Source: DATFVA01 sp963711455 (GTDB lineage Bacteria; Bacteroidota; Ignavibacteria; Ignavibacteriales; Ignavibacteriaceae). From it: a DNA stretch of 64,000 bases. The position numbers and the translations under genes are program-made. The DNA is taken from assembly GCA_963711455.1 (NCBI GenBank), contig CAVQEH010000002.1:310001-374000 (forward strand), read 5' to 3'. The notes beneath the pieces are model-generated. The model was given only the letters and a program-made list of their open reading frames with translations, made no database searches and was not told the DNA's origin. Of this stretch, positions 54,417 through 62,837 are shown one piece after another; position 1 is the first letter of the stretch; every line of letters starts with the position of its first letter.

Positions 54417-54761
54417 ATGATTGATGTAAATAATATATTACCCGAACAAAGCAAGACTGACTTACCTGCTTTCAATTCAGGCGATCACGTACGTGTTCAT
54501 GTGCGCGTAATTGAAGGCGACAAAGAAAGAATTCAGCCTTTTGAAGGTGACGTGATCAGTATACGCGGGGCCGGAGCAAGTAAAACTTTTACAGTCAGGA
54601 AAATTTCAAGCGGCGTTGGTGTAGAAAGAATCTTCCCGTATAATTCACCTAAAATTGCAAAGGTTGAATTGCTTAAACAGGGAGATGTAAGAAGAGCAAA
54701 ACTTTTTTATCTAAGGAAACTTTCAGGCAAAGCTGCAAGAATAAAATCAAAAGAATCCTGA
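54417..54761 (+). CDS. rplS: 50S ribosomal protein L19
   Basis: A 114-residue protein with the L19 landmarks: FNSGDHVRVHVRVIEGDKERIQPFEGDVISIRG, KTFTVRKISSGVGVERIFP and LRKLSGKAARIK. L19 sits at the 30S-50S interface. CGGAGAAA immediately upstream is a good ribosome binding site. The gene ends the co-directional chain, with a strong terminator 20 bases later. Confidence 0.96.
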   Translation: MIDVNNILPEQSKTDLPAFNSGDHVRVHVRVIEGDKERIQPFEGDVISIRGAGASKTFTVRKISSGVGVERIFPYNSPKIAKVELLKQGDVRRAKLFYLRKLSGKAARIKSKES

Positions 54762-54780
54762 TAGAATAGTACAGAAATTC

Positions 54781-54812
54781 AGCCCCGCTGTCTGCGGGGC
54801 TTTTTCTTTTTA
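54781..54812 (+). terminator. Strong rho-independent terminator after rplS
   Basis: AGCCCCGC at 54781-54788 pairs with GCGGGGCT at 54794-54801 around TGTCT and is followed by TTTTCTTTTT. It closes the transcript that includes the atp and trmD clusters. Confidence 0.92.
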
Positions 54813-54815
54813 AAT

Positions 54816-55568
54816 ATGAAAATTCTTTTTCCTAAAAATATATATACTTCCATCATTGCGGTTTCATTACCGGAAAATCTGAAAAATAACCTTCAGTTCC
54901 AGCCTGCATCTTCAATCAGTTCTATGATTGAAAAAGATAATGATTGTATAGCTCTCATTTCTTCAACTGATATAATTAATCACAGGGAATTATTTGTTTC
55001 AAAAAAATTCGGAATTTCTTTTGAGGGCTCACTTTGCAATTCATATCTATATTTTTCGGAAGACCGATCTTTGCAGTCATTGAACATCGCAGGAGATGTA
55101 TCTTCACTTGAAGCTATTATAAGCAAGATCTTATTTAAGGAACTATATAATTCCGATGTTGAAATTGGTTTGTCCGCTTCTTTAAAGAAAGAAAAAAATA
55201 ACCTGCTGCTTGTTGGGGAACAGAATTTTTATGATGATAAGTTATTTGATGGGATAAGCTTTTCAGAAGAAATAATTGAACTGATATCTTTACCGTTTGT
55301 AAATTTTGTGCTCGCTTCATCTGATGAAAAATTAATTAAAGAAAATGAATCTTTGCTGCTTGAAATAATTCCTAATGTGTATAGTAATTTTGATTCAATT
55401 CAACAATATTTTTCATTTAATGAAAAGACCTTAAATTATATAAAACAAAATATTTCATCCCTTGTTCTTGAATTCGATATGCAGGATATTGAAGGATTCC
55501 TTCAATTAATAAGAATGCCGTATTTCTATGGTATAGTAAAAGATATAGTTGATGTTAAGTTTGTATAG
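54816..55568 (+). CDS. Divergent MqnA-like (menaquinone biosynthesis/periplasmic-binding fold) protein
   Basis: A 250-residue protein with no signal peptide. I do not recognise it by a single motif, but the order of features fits the MqnA/chorismate dehydratase family: an N-terminal strand, a DCIALISSTDIINHRELFV segment like the family's 'DIGLVPV...' strand, GISFEGSLCNSYLYFS at the place of the usual SDGPVxSV block, a SSLEAIISKILFKELY helix where members have SRTS-LxKLLLKE, and ISLPFVNFVLAS where members have GLPFVFAVW. The conserved tryptophans are missing. Function may have changed. It begins four bases after the rplS terminator and needs its own promoter or read-through. Confidence 0.45.
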   Translation: MKILFPKNIYTSIIAVSLPENLKNNLQFQPASSISSMIEKDNDCIALISSTDIINHRELFVSKKFGISFEGSLCNSYLYFSEDRSLQSLNIAGDVSSLEAIISKILFKELYNSDVEIGLSASLKKEKNNLLLVGEQNFYDDKLFDGISFSEEIIELISLPFVNFVLASSDEKLIKENESLLLEIIPNVYSNFDSIQQYFSFNEKTLNYIKQNISSLVLEFDMQDIEGFLQLIRMPYFYGIVKDIVDVKFV

Positions 55569-55572
55569 AAAG

Positions 55573-55600
55573 GAAAGGGGATTGATTTCTCAATCCCCCT
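55573..55600. terminator. Hairpin between convergent genes
   Basis: GGGGATTGA at 55577-55585 pairs with TCAATCCCC at 55590-55598 around TTTC. On the minus strand it is followed by TTTCCTTTC, so it suits serA; on the plus strand the tail is weaker. Confidence 0.7.
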
Positions 55601-55605
55601 AATAA

Positions 55606-56796
55606 TTACAGAGCCACGTGAGAAACGCTTAATACATCGGGGTTAACCTGCATCCTTTTCAGTTTATCTGCGTTCACAGGAGCTTTTAATTTCATAGTGC
55701 AGCATGCAGCAATACCACCTTCAAAAATTACGTTTTCAATTTCTTCTATATTGATGTTTCCTTCTCTTATAACATCAAGAATTGATGCGAGCACTCCGGG
55801 CCGGTCATAATGTTTTACAACAAGCTGATATTTGGCATCAGTTACTTTTGCACGGTTTATCCAGTGGGCGATAATTCCACTTGAAGTGTAATCTTCAATT
55901 ATCTTTACTGTTTCTGCTGCAACTGCATTCTGAGCCTGTTCGGTAGATGCACCTATGTGATGAGTTACGTATATATTGGGATTATCTTTCAAAACAGATT
56001 TTACTTCACCTGTCTTTGCTTCAGGTTCACCCTTAAATACATCAAGTGCAACTCTTATTCCCTTTTCCTTAATTGCTTCGAGCATATCCTCTTCAACAAT
56101 TACATCTGCACGGGAAGTATTGATAAGCAACGCCCCGTTCTTCATATAGCCGAACATTTTTTTATTAAAAAGACCTTTCGTATCTGGGGTAGCGGGAAGA
56201 TGAATGGTAATGATATCGCATAAAGAAAGAAGCTGATCCATTTCAGAAAAATCTTTAATCTGAACTCCTTCAATGCGGGTAATATCTTTTCCATAAACAT
56301 TCATTTCAAAAGCGAGGGCTCTCTTTGCTACTTCCCTGCCGATTGCACCCACACCTATAATTCCCAGTGTTTTACCTTTTAGTCCCTGCGCTTTGGAATA
56401 TTCACCTTTATTCCAGATACCTTTTTTAAAATCGGCTACGTTATCAGGAATTCTTCTATCCAATGAAACCATCAAGCCAATCGCAAGTTCTGCAACCGCA
56501 ACAGAATTCATTCCCGGACAATTAGCAACATATATACCTTTTTTGTTTGCAGCAGTAATGTCGATATTATTAACTCCGGCACCGGCACGTATTATAAGAT
56601 TTAAGGCATTACTATTGTATATTGTTGTTGCATTAACTTTAGTTGAACGCACAACCAGTATATCAACTTCTTTAGCGGCTTCGGGAAGATCATTTTCACC
56701 CAGTTTCGGCAAATTGATTACTTCCAGGTCCATATCTTTCAATTGTTGAATATACTGATCCGGAAATTTATCGGCTATTAATACTTTAACTTTCAT
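55606..56796 (-). CDS. serA: D-3-phosphoglycerate dehydrogenase
   Basis: A 396-residue NAD-dependent 2-hydroxyacid dehydrogenase with a C-terminal ACT domain. Substrate domain: VLIADKFPDQYIQQL, VVRSTKVN, IIRAGAGVNNID. NAD domain: GKTLGIIGVGAIGREVAKRA; catalytic positions in NTSRADVI (Arg), the Glu region of ALDVFKGEPE, and VTHHIGAST (His). The ACT domain from about residue 320 (HYDRPGVLASILDVIREGNINIEEI) usually senses serine. It oxidises 3-phosphoglycerate, the first step of serine synthesis. GGAG lies just upstream of the ATG. A short gap follows hutU, so the two may share a transcript. Confidence 0.92.
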   Translation of the reverse strand: MKVKVLIADKFPDQYIQQLKDMDLEVINLPKLGENDLPEAAKEVDILVVRSTKVNATTIYNSNALNLIIRAGAGVNNIDITAANKKGIYVANCPGMNSVAVAELAIGLMVSLDRRIPDNVADFKKGIWNKGEYSKAQGLKGKTLGIIGVGAIGREVAKRALAFEMNVYGKDITRIEGVQIKDFSEMDQLLSLCDIITIHLPATPDTKGLFNKKMFGYMKNGALLINTSRADVIVEEDMLEAIKEKGIRVALDVFKGEPEAKTGEVKSVLKDNPNIYVTHHIGASTEQAQNAVAAETVKIIEDYTSSGIIAHWINRAKVTDAKYQLVVKHYDRPGVLASILDVIREGNINIEEIENVIFEGGIAACCTMKLKAPVNADKLKRMQVNPDVLSVSHVAL

Positions 56797-56818
56797 TTTA
56801 TTCTCCGTAATGTATAAA

Positions 56819-58486
56819 TTATTTTAACATAGGAATTTTAATATTCATTTTTTTTGCATTCTTAATTGCTCTTTCATAACCTGCATCCGAATGTCTTGCT
56901 ATCCCGGTTCCGGGATCATAAGTTAGAACGCGATCCAGTCTTTTCTCAGCTTCTTTTGTTCCGTCTGCAACTATAACCATTCCGGCGTGGATTGATTTAC
57001 CTATACCGACCCCACCGCCGTGATGAACTGAAACCCAGCTTGCACCGCCAACTGCGTTTAACAATGCATTTAATATCGGCCAGTCTGCAATTGCATCACT
57101 GCCGTCTTTCATTTTTTCTGTTTCACGGTTTGGAGAAGCTACCGAACCGCAATCCAGATGATCTCTTCCAATCACAATCGGAGCACTTACTTTTCCAGTC
57201 GCCACAAGATCATTAAAGATTTTTCCCATCTTAGCTCGTTCACCATATCCAAGCCAACAAATTCTGGAAGGCAATCCCTGGAAGTGTACTTTCTTCTGAG
57301 CCATTTTAATCCAGTTAATCAGAGATTTTTTTTCAGGAAAAGTTTCCATTACAGCTTTATCGGTTTCATAAATATCATTTGGATCACCCGATAAAGCGGC
57401 CCAGCGGAATGGTCCCATTCCATCACAGAAAAGAGGACGGATAAATTCAGGAACAAAACCGGGAATATCAAATGCATTTTCAACCCCATTCTCTTTTGCT
57501 TCGCCGCGGATATTATTTCCGTAATCAAAAACAATCGATCCTTTTTTCTGAAATCCAAGCATAGCTTTCAAATGCTTTACAATAGTTTTACGAGATAACT
57601 CAATATACTTTTTCGGATTTTCTTTCCTTAACCTAATTGCTTCTTCAAATGAAATTCCGGATGGAACATAACCATTTAGTACGTCATGAGCTGAAGTTTG
57701 ATCCGTTACAATATCCGGAATAATATTTCTATTTAATATCTGTTGATGAATTTCTCCGGCATTGCCCACCAAACCTACAGATAATCCTCTGCCCTCATTT
57801 TTGGCTTTTAATACTTTTTCAAGAGCATCATCAAGATTATCAGAAATTTCATCTATATACCCGGTATCCAGTCGTTTTTCAATTCTCTTGCGGTCGACTT
57901 CAACTCCGAGAAAAGCCGCGCCATTCATAGTTGCTGCAAGCGGCTGCGCTCCACCCATTCCACCAAGTCCTGCTGTGAGAACAAATTTTCCTTTGAAATC
58001 TCCATTAAAATATTTTCTGCCGCACTCGGCAAAAGTTTCATAGGTTCCCTGGAGTATACCCTGTGTACCGATATATATCCAGCTTCCCGCAGTCATTTGT
58101 CCGAACATGGTAAGTCCCAATCCTTCAAGCCGGCGGAACTCATCCCAGGTAGCCCAATCGGGGACGAGCATTGCATTAGAAATAAGTACACGCGGTGCAT
58201 CCGGGTATGTTCTGAATATTCCTACAGGTTTTCCCGATTGAACAAGGAGAGTTTCATCATTCTCAAGATTTCTAAGTGATTTAATTATTGCATCATAACA
58301 ATCCCAGTTGCGTGCAGCTTTACCGCTCCCGCCATAAATAATTAGTTCGGCAGGATTTTCTGCAACTTCACTATCGAGATTATTCATAAGCATACGCATT
58401 GCTGCTTCCTGTATCCAGCCTTTGCAGGATAATTTCGATCCGTGAGGAGCTTTGATCGAAACTTTTTTAATATTTTCCAAACTCAT
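56819..58486 (-). CDS. hutU: Urocanate hydratase
   Basis: A 555-residue protein of the standard length. NAD-binding is in FVLTAGLGGMGGAQPLAATMNG; the active-site Cys is residue 410 in RICWLGYGERAKMG, the same number as in the Pseudomonas enzyme; the C-terminal part has GRDHLDCGSVASPNRETEKMKDGSDAIADWPILNALLN and SVHHGGGVGIGKSIHAGMV. It converts urocanate to imidazolone propionate in histidine degradation. The other hut genes (hutH, hutI, hutG) are not in this window. AGAGGA lies just upstream of the ATG. Confidence 0.95.
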   Translation of the reverse strand: MSLENIKKVSIKAPHGSKLSCKGWIQEAAMRMLMNNLDSEVAENPAELIIYGGSGKAARNWDCYDAIIKSLRNLENDETLLVQSGKPVGIFRTYPDAPRVLISNAMLVPDWATWDEFRRLEGLGLTMFGQMTAGSWIYIGTQGILQGTYETFAECGRKYFNGDFKGKFVLTAGLGGMGGAQPLAATMNGAAFLGVEVDRKRIEKRLDTGYIDEISDNLDDALEKVLKAKNEGRGLSVGLVGNAGEIHQQILNRNIIPDIVTDQTSAHDVLNGYVPSGISFEEAIRLRKENPKKYIELSRKTIVKHLKAMLGFQKKGSIVFDYGNNIRGEAKENGVENAFDIPGFVPEFIRPLFCDGMGPFRWAALSGDPNDIYETDKAVMETFPEKKSLINWIKMAQKKVHFQGLPSRICWLGYGERAKMGKIFNDLVATGKVSAPIVIGRDHLDCGSVASPNRETEKMKDGSDAIADWPILNALLNAVGGASWVSVHHGGGVGIGKSIHAGMVIVADGTKEAEKRLDRVLTYDPGTGIARHSDAGYERAIKNAKKMNIKIPMLK

Positions 58487-58487
58487 T

Positions 58488-58823
58488 TTATCCTCTGAAA
58501 TGGTTTTCTAAAATGTTTTCATATTGGTTAAGCATTGATTTATAAAGCCATTTTTTAATAAACCAACTGCTTCCCATTTCCTTCTTTAAATATTTCACAT
58601 TTTCATTTAACTGGTTCAAAAGCCTTGTTCTTTCATCCTTTGTCAGCTTAACTGTTTCAGATGAAGAGGATAATTTTTCAAGTATGGAGTTAAATGCCCT
58701 GGTCTCCGCAAAGAATTTATTATCTCCACTTATTTGTTTAAGAACCTGTTTTGAAAAAGATGTTAATAATTTTTTTTCGTTTTTATCAAATTCAAAATTG
58801 TAATTTGTAAATAGTTTTTTCAT
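58488..58823 (-). CDS. Small hypothetical protein between add and hutU
   Basis: A 111-residue protein I do not recognise. It has no signal peptide or membrane helix. It is mostly helical by composition, rich in Lys, Glu, Asn and Leu, with KDERTRLLNQLNENVKYLKKEMG in the middle and a Trp/Phe/Tyr-rich end (SSWFIKKWLYKSMLNQYEN). It ends one base before the hutU start and starts 17 bases after the adenosine deaminase stop, so it is in the same minus-strand unit. No clear ribosome binding site is visible. Confidence 0.6.
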   Translation of the reverse strand: MKKLFTNYNFEFDKNEKKLLTSFSKQVLKQISGDNKFFAETRAFNSILEKLSSSSETVKLTKDERTRLLNQLNENVKYLKKEMGSSWFIKKWLYKSMLNQYENILENHFRG

Positions 58824-58840
58824 TTATTGGTATCATCTGT

Positions 58841-59920
58841 TTATGAATTCAAAAATTTCCTGGTTTGCTGAAAACCCGGCTTAATAATTTTGTAAATGTA
58901 ATCTAATCTTTCATTATAATGAATGAATGCTGATTTCATTGTATTAATAGTAATTTTTTCCATATCATCCAAAGTTATCCCGAAATATTTTTGTGCAGTT
59001 AAAAATTCTTTTGACATTGAAGTATTGCTCATCAATCTGTCATCAGTATTAATTGTAACCCTGAACTTATTATCATATAAAATTTTGAAGGGATGATTTT
59101 CAAGCTTATCTACTGCTCCTGTGTGGAGATTACTGAGAAGGCATATTTCAAGAGGAATCCTTTTATCGAGAATATACTGGGCAAGCTCCCCGAATACAAC
59201 TGAGTTACCTTCCTTATCGAAAACAATATCCTCCTGTAAATGAGTGGCATGACCAATCCTGTGGGCACCACACCATTGTATCGCCTGCCATATTGATTCT
59301 TTACCAAAAGCTTCTCCGGCGTGTATCGTGATGTTAAAATTGGATCTCTGTATAAACTGAAAAGCATCAATATGTTTCTTGGGCGGATATCCACCTTCTT
59401 CCCCGGCAAGATCAAAACCAACAACACCGCTGTCTTTAAAATTTACTGCAAGCTCTGCAACCTCAAGAGAGTTTTTCATATTTCTCATTGCACACAAGAT
59501 CAAACCGTAACCAACTCCAAAATCTCTTTTTCCTTTTTCAAGTCCATCAAGTACAGCCAGCACAACGTCTTCGGGATAAATATTTTTATTCGCGTGAAAT
59601 ACAGGTGCGAACCTTGTTTCAACATAACATACACCGTCATTTTTCATATCTTCCATCATTTCGTAAGCAACTCTCTGCATACTTTCTTTCGTCTGCATAA
59701 CGGCAATTGTATGTTCAAATCCGCGTAGGAATTCGACGAGGCTTCCTTTATTAGCTCCCTTATGAAACCATTCAGCTAATTCCCCGGCATCGCCGGTTGG
59801 AAGTTTTTTGTACTTTATATCTTTTGCCAGTTCAATAATTGTTTCGGGACGCAGACCACCATCCAGATGATCGTGCAACAGCACTTTTGGAATTGATTTT
59901 ATGACATTTTCGGTGGTCAA
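58841..59920 (-). CDS. add: Adenosine deaminase
   Basis: A 359-residue amidohydrolase. Zinc ligands and active-site residues: LLHDHLDGG (His16 and His18), IHAGEAFG (His with the catalytic Glu), IGHATHL, and TINTDDRLMSNTSMSKEF (Asp pair). PKVLLHDHLDGGLRPETI is the standard N-terminus. It deaminates adenosine to inosine in purine salvage. The start is TTG 59920, supported by AGAGGA four bases upstream on the minus strand; no ATG lies before the catalytic histidines. Confidence 0.88.
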   Translation of the reverse strand: MTTENVIKSIPKVLLHDHLDGGLRPETIIELAKDIKYKKLPTGDAGELAEWFHKGANKGSLVEFLRGFEHTIAVMQTKESMQRVAYEMMEDMKNDGVCYVETRFAPVFHANKNIYPEDVVLAVLDGLEKGKRDFGVGYGLILCAMRNMKNSLEVAELAVNFKDSGVVGFDLAGEEGGYPPKKHIDAFQFIQRSNFNITIHAGEAFGKESIWQAIQWCGAHRIGHATHLQEDIVFDKEGNSVVFGELAQYILDKRIPLEICLLSNLHTGAVDKLENHPFKILYDNKFRVTINTDDRLMSNTSMSKEFLTAQKYFGITLDDMEKITINTMKSAFIHYNERLDYIYKIIKPGFQQTRKFLNS

Positions 59921-60118
59921 AATATCCTCTTTTTTTAGTCACCAAAAATATCTTTTAAATGAAGGAAAATCAATTTAACGGATTGTCCTTTAACTAATTG
60001 AGTAAATTTTATACTGCATTAGTCTAATTGGTTTGGAGTAATCAGGTTTTTCTTGACTATACTTACTCAAAGCAGTAACTTTAAATACATTAAATTTGAT
60101 TTAATTTTTGGAGAAAGA

Positions 60119-61291
60119 ATGCAAAAAAGTAAATTATTCGCAATAGTACTCATTTTATTAGCTGGTATTGTCTTAGTTGGATTCCAATGTGCAGACCAGG
60201 AATTAACGAGCGCCAGGTTATATATTCAACAGAAGAATTGGGATAAAGCTCTCGATGCACTTCAAAAGGAAGTTGCAAAAAATCCAAAAAGTGATGAGGG
60301 TTTCTACCTTTTAGGCGATGTTTATGGTGAAAAAGATCAATATGATAAAATGATTGAAGCATTTGATAATTCATTAGCTATCAGTAATACTTATAGTTCA
60401 CAGATTCAGGATTTAAAAAAATATTATTGGGCAAATTTATTCAACAAAGGTGTAAACTATTTTCAAAAAGGTTCAAAAACAGATGATGAAGATAGCAGTA
60501 AAATACTGTACGCCAAATCTGCAAATGCATTTGACTATGCAGCCCGGTTAGAGCCGGATTCGGCAGATACTTATAAAAACCTTTCGTTTGTTTATATGGC
60601 AGCAAAAGAAGAAGATAAAGCAATTGAGCCTCTTCAAAAACTTATCGATCTTCAGCACTCAGAGGATGGATATAAATATCTTGGCACAATATATTATAAT
60701 AAGGGCCTAAAAGATAAAAGTTTATTTGCAAGTTCTAAGGATTCACAGGATAGTATAAAAGCACAGGAAGATTTTAATAAGGCAATCCAGGTGCTTGAAG
60801 AAGGCAAAAAACAATATCCGAATAATGCAGATATATTGTTAACACTTTCAAATGCTTACATTGGTGCAGGTAAAGCCGATGTTGCACTTAGTGCATTTAA
60901 GGAAGGGGTGGAAAAAGATCCGGATAATAAATATTACCGTTATAATTATGGGGTTTTACTGTTAGGTAAAAATGATTATGAAGATGCTGCTGCACAATTT
61001 AAAAAAGCAATAGATATTGACCCCGAATACGGTGATGCAATTTATAATATTGCCGTTACCTATGTTAAGTGGGGAACTGCCATAAATAAAGAAGCCGAAG
61101 ATAAAGGTGAAATGGATAATACCGAATATAAAGAGAAATTTCAGCAGGCGTTGCCTTATCTTGAAAAGTCAGTTCAGTTGGAGCCAAAGAATGCCACACA
61201 ATGGGAATTGCTCGGTAAAGTTTATAGCGTGCTCGATATGAAAACTGATGCTCAGAATGCGTTTAATAAAGCCGATGAATTAAGAAAGTAA
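60119..61291 (+). CDS. Exported tetratricopeptide-repeat protein
   Basis: A 390-residue protein from ATG 60119, supported by GGAGAAAG at 60109-60116; a longer in-frame start at 60053 has no such site. A hydrophobic N-terminal segment (KLFAIVLILLAGIVLVGFQC) acts as signal peptide or anchor; the Cys follows Gln, so the lipobox is poor. At least six TPR units follow, for example YIQQKNWDKALDALQKEVAKNPKSDEGFYLLGDVY, and several with the xPDNKYYRYNYG and DPEYGDAIYNIA spacing in the C-terminal half. TPR proteins act as scaffolds for protein complexes; the partner is not known. The divergent add gene shares the upstream region. Confidence 0.8.
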   Translation: MQKSKLFAIVLILLAGIVLVGFQCADQELTSARLYIQQKNWDKALDALQKEVAKNPKSDEGFYLLGDVYGEKDQYDKMIEAFDNSLAISNTYSSQIQDLKKYYWANLFNKGVNYFQKGSKTDDEDSSKILYAKSANAFDYAARLEPDSADTYKNLSFVYMAAKEEDKAIEPLQKLIDLQHSEDGYKYLGTIYYNKGLKDKSLFASSKDSQDSIKAQEDFNKAIQVLEEGKKQYPNNADILLTLSNAYIGAGKADVALSAFKEGVEKDPDNKYYRYNYGVLLLGKNDYEDAAAQFKKAIDIDPEYGDAIYNIAVTYVKWGTAINKEAEDKGEMDNTEYKEKFQQALPYLEKSVQLEPKNATQWELLGKVYSVLDMKTDAQNAFNKADELRK

Positions 61292-61320
61292 TTAAAGAAC
61301 AGAAAGAAGTGAAATAATAA

Positions 61321-61650
61321 ATGGCTCAGAATAATCAAAATCCTCAGGGACAGCAAATTAACATTGAACTCAATGAAAAAGAAGCTGAAGGGATTTATTC
61401 AAATCTTGCTATCATTACTCACTCACCAGCGGAGTTTGTAATTGATTTTACACGTATTGTGCCGGGAGTGCCTAAAGCAAGAGTGCTTGCAAGAATAATT
61501 ACAACTCCTCAGCATGCAAAAATGCTTTTAAAAGCTCTGAAAGATAATATTGAAAAATATGAAGCAAGATTTGGTGAAGTAAAAGTTGATGCACCTCAGA
61601 ATCAGCATTTCGGATTTGTTCCCCCAAAAAAGGATGAGAAAGTAAATTAA
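61321..61650 (+). CDS. DUF3467 domain-containing protein
   Basis: A 109-residue protein with a Gln/Asn-rich start and the DUF3467 core: INIELNEKEAEGIYSNLAIITHSPAEFVIDFTRIVPGVPKARVLARIITTPQHAKMLLKALKDNIEKYE, split here into its strands and helix. The family is small, cytosolic and widely present in Bacteroidota and Chlorobiota-group genomes with no assigned function. It follows the TPR gene by 29 bases and ends in a hairpin terminator. Confidence 0.85.
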   Translation: MAQNNQNPQGQQINIELNEKEAEGIYSNLAIITHSPAEFVIDFTRIVPGVPKARVLARIITTPQHAKMLLKALKDNIEKYEARFGEVKVDAPQNQHFGFVPPKKDEKVN

Positions 61651-61656
61651 TTTTTA

Positions 61657-61687
61657 GCGGCAGGTAATCTGCCGCATATTTTTATAC
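61657..61687 (+). terminator. Rho-independent terminator after the DUF3467 gene
   Basis: GCGGCAG at 61657-61663 pairs perfectly with CTGCCGC at 61669-61675 around GTAAT, followed by ATATTTTTAT. Confidence 0.8.
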
Positions 61688-61754
61688 TTCTTATTAACCT
61701 GTTGTTTTAAAATTCATTTTAATATTAGATGAATCTTTTTTCTTCAATGAGAAA

Positions 61755-62837
61755 TTATTGTCTCATATATATGAGGTTATAAATTGCTGCTGCAAGAAAA
61801 ACAAGATTGGCAAACCACGCTGTTAACAGGGGATTAAGAGCACCGTTCTTTCCAAATGCCAGGCTTATTTGCATAAACACAAGATAAATGAAAGTTACCA
61901 GTATATTTATTCCAACCTGTACGGCTAATCCGCCTCTTCTTTTATTTGCTGAAATGGGCAAGCCAAAAAGTACAATAATAAGACTTGCCGTGGGAAAGGA
62001 AAACCGTGAATAATAGTCGATCAGAGAATTTGTAGCATCATTTCCGGCACGTTGCTGAGTTTCTATACTTTTCTTCAATTCGGTAAGATTCATCTCTTCG
62101 GGCTTTTGCTGTTTAGTAAGAAGTTCTGCGGGAGTAAAGTTTAAACTATCAATCTTCATATCCTTAAAATATTCGGCAGTCTGTGTGTTTTGATGGAATA
62201 TCCTTTCAATGCCGTTTTTAGCTATCCACACATGAGCGACCGTATCATAAACCATTCTTACTGCATCTATGCGGTAAACCATCCTGGTTAAATCATTTTT
62301 ATCAAACCCCTGTATGCTAACCCGGTTTGCCTGAAGGATAGAATTATCAAAGTAAGAAATATTTACAATTCTGGTTCGGGAATCCTGGAAGAAAAGATTA
62401 CTACCTGTATAGTTAAATCCCTTTTTAAGATACTGCATTTCTATATTCAGCTTTGTTTTATTAGCCATCGGCACAAGGTAACCTGCGAAGTAAACGGAGA
62501 AGATGCTGATAAAAAATGTAGTAATAAGAAAAGGCAGCATAAACCGGTACATACTAACGCCGCTTGCTTTTATTGCGGTCAACTCGCTAAGCTGTGCTGC
62601 TTTTCCTGCAGTGAACAAGGCTCCGAATAAAACTGCAATTGGTGTAATCAGCTTGATTATGTCCGGTGAGAAAACAAAATAGTAATGAAGTACAATGGGT
62701 GCGGCAACATTCTGATCGATGAAATCATCAAGATTTTCCATCATATCTATCACAACAAAGATGAGGGTAAAAGCAAATAATCCAAAAACAATTGTTTGAA
62801 GAAACTGCTTTATCAGGTATTTATCAAGAATTTTCAT
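61755..62837 (-). CDS. LptG/LptF-family permease (LPS export)
   Basis: A 360-residue YjgP/YjgQ permease starting at ATG 62837 (MKILDKYLIKQFLQTIVFGLFAFTLIFVVIDMMENLDDF). Three N-terminal helices, a periplasmic beta-jellyroll of about 170 residues and three C-terminal helices (FSFPTASLIIVLFGLPISANKRRGG, then a loop and two helices) are all present. With LptF it forms the membrane part of LptB2FG, which extracts LPS from the inner membrane. It overlaps the preceding lptF-like gene by about 14 bases, as is usual for the pair. It lies on the minus strand, convergent with the DUF3467 gene. Assigning it to G rather than F rests on gene order. Confidence 0.85.
   Translation of the reverse strand: MKILDKYLIKQFLQTIVFGLFAFTLIFVVIDMMENLDDFIDQNVAAPIVLHYYFVFSPDIIKLITPIAVLFGALFTAGKAAQLSELTAIKASGVSMYRFMLPFLITTFFISIFSVYFAGYLVPMANKTKLNIEMQYLKKGFNYTGSNLFFQDSRTRIVNISYFDNSILQANRVSIQGFDKNDLTRMVYRIDAVRMVYDTVAHVWIAKNGIERIFHQNTQTAEYFKDMKIDSLNFTPAELLTKQQKPEEMNLTELKKSIETQQRAGNDATNSLIDYYSRFSFPTASLIIVLFGLPISANKRRGGLAVQVGINILVTFIYLVFMQISLAFGKNGALNPLLTAWFANLVFLAAAIYNLIYMRQ

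Noticed and set aside
60119..60190. Lipoprotein signal on the TPR protein (GFQC).
   Set aside because: The residue before Cys is Gln and the -3 residue is Gly; this does not fit the usual lipobox, so only a general signal or anchor is called.
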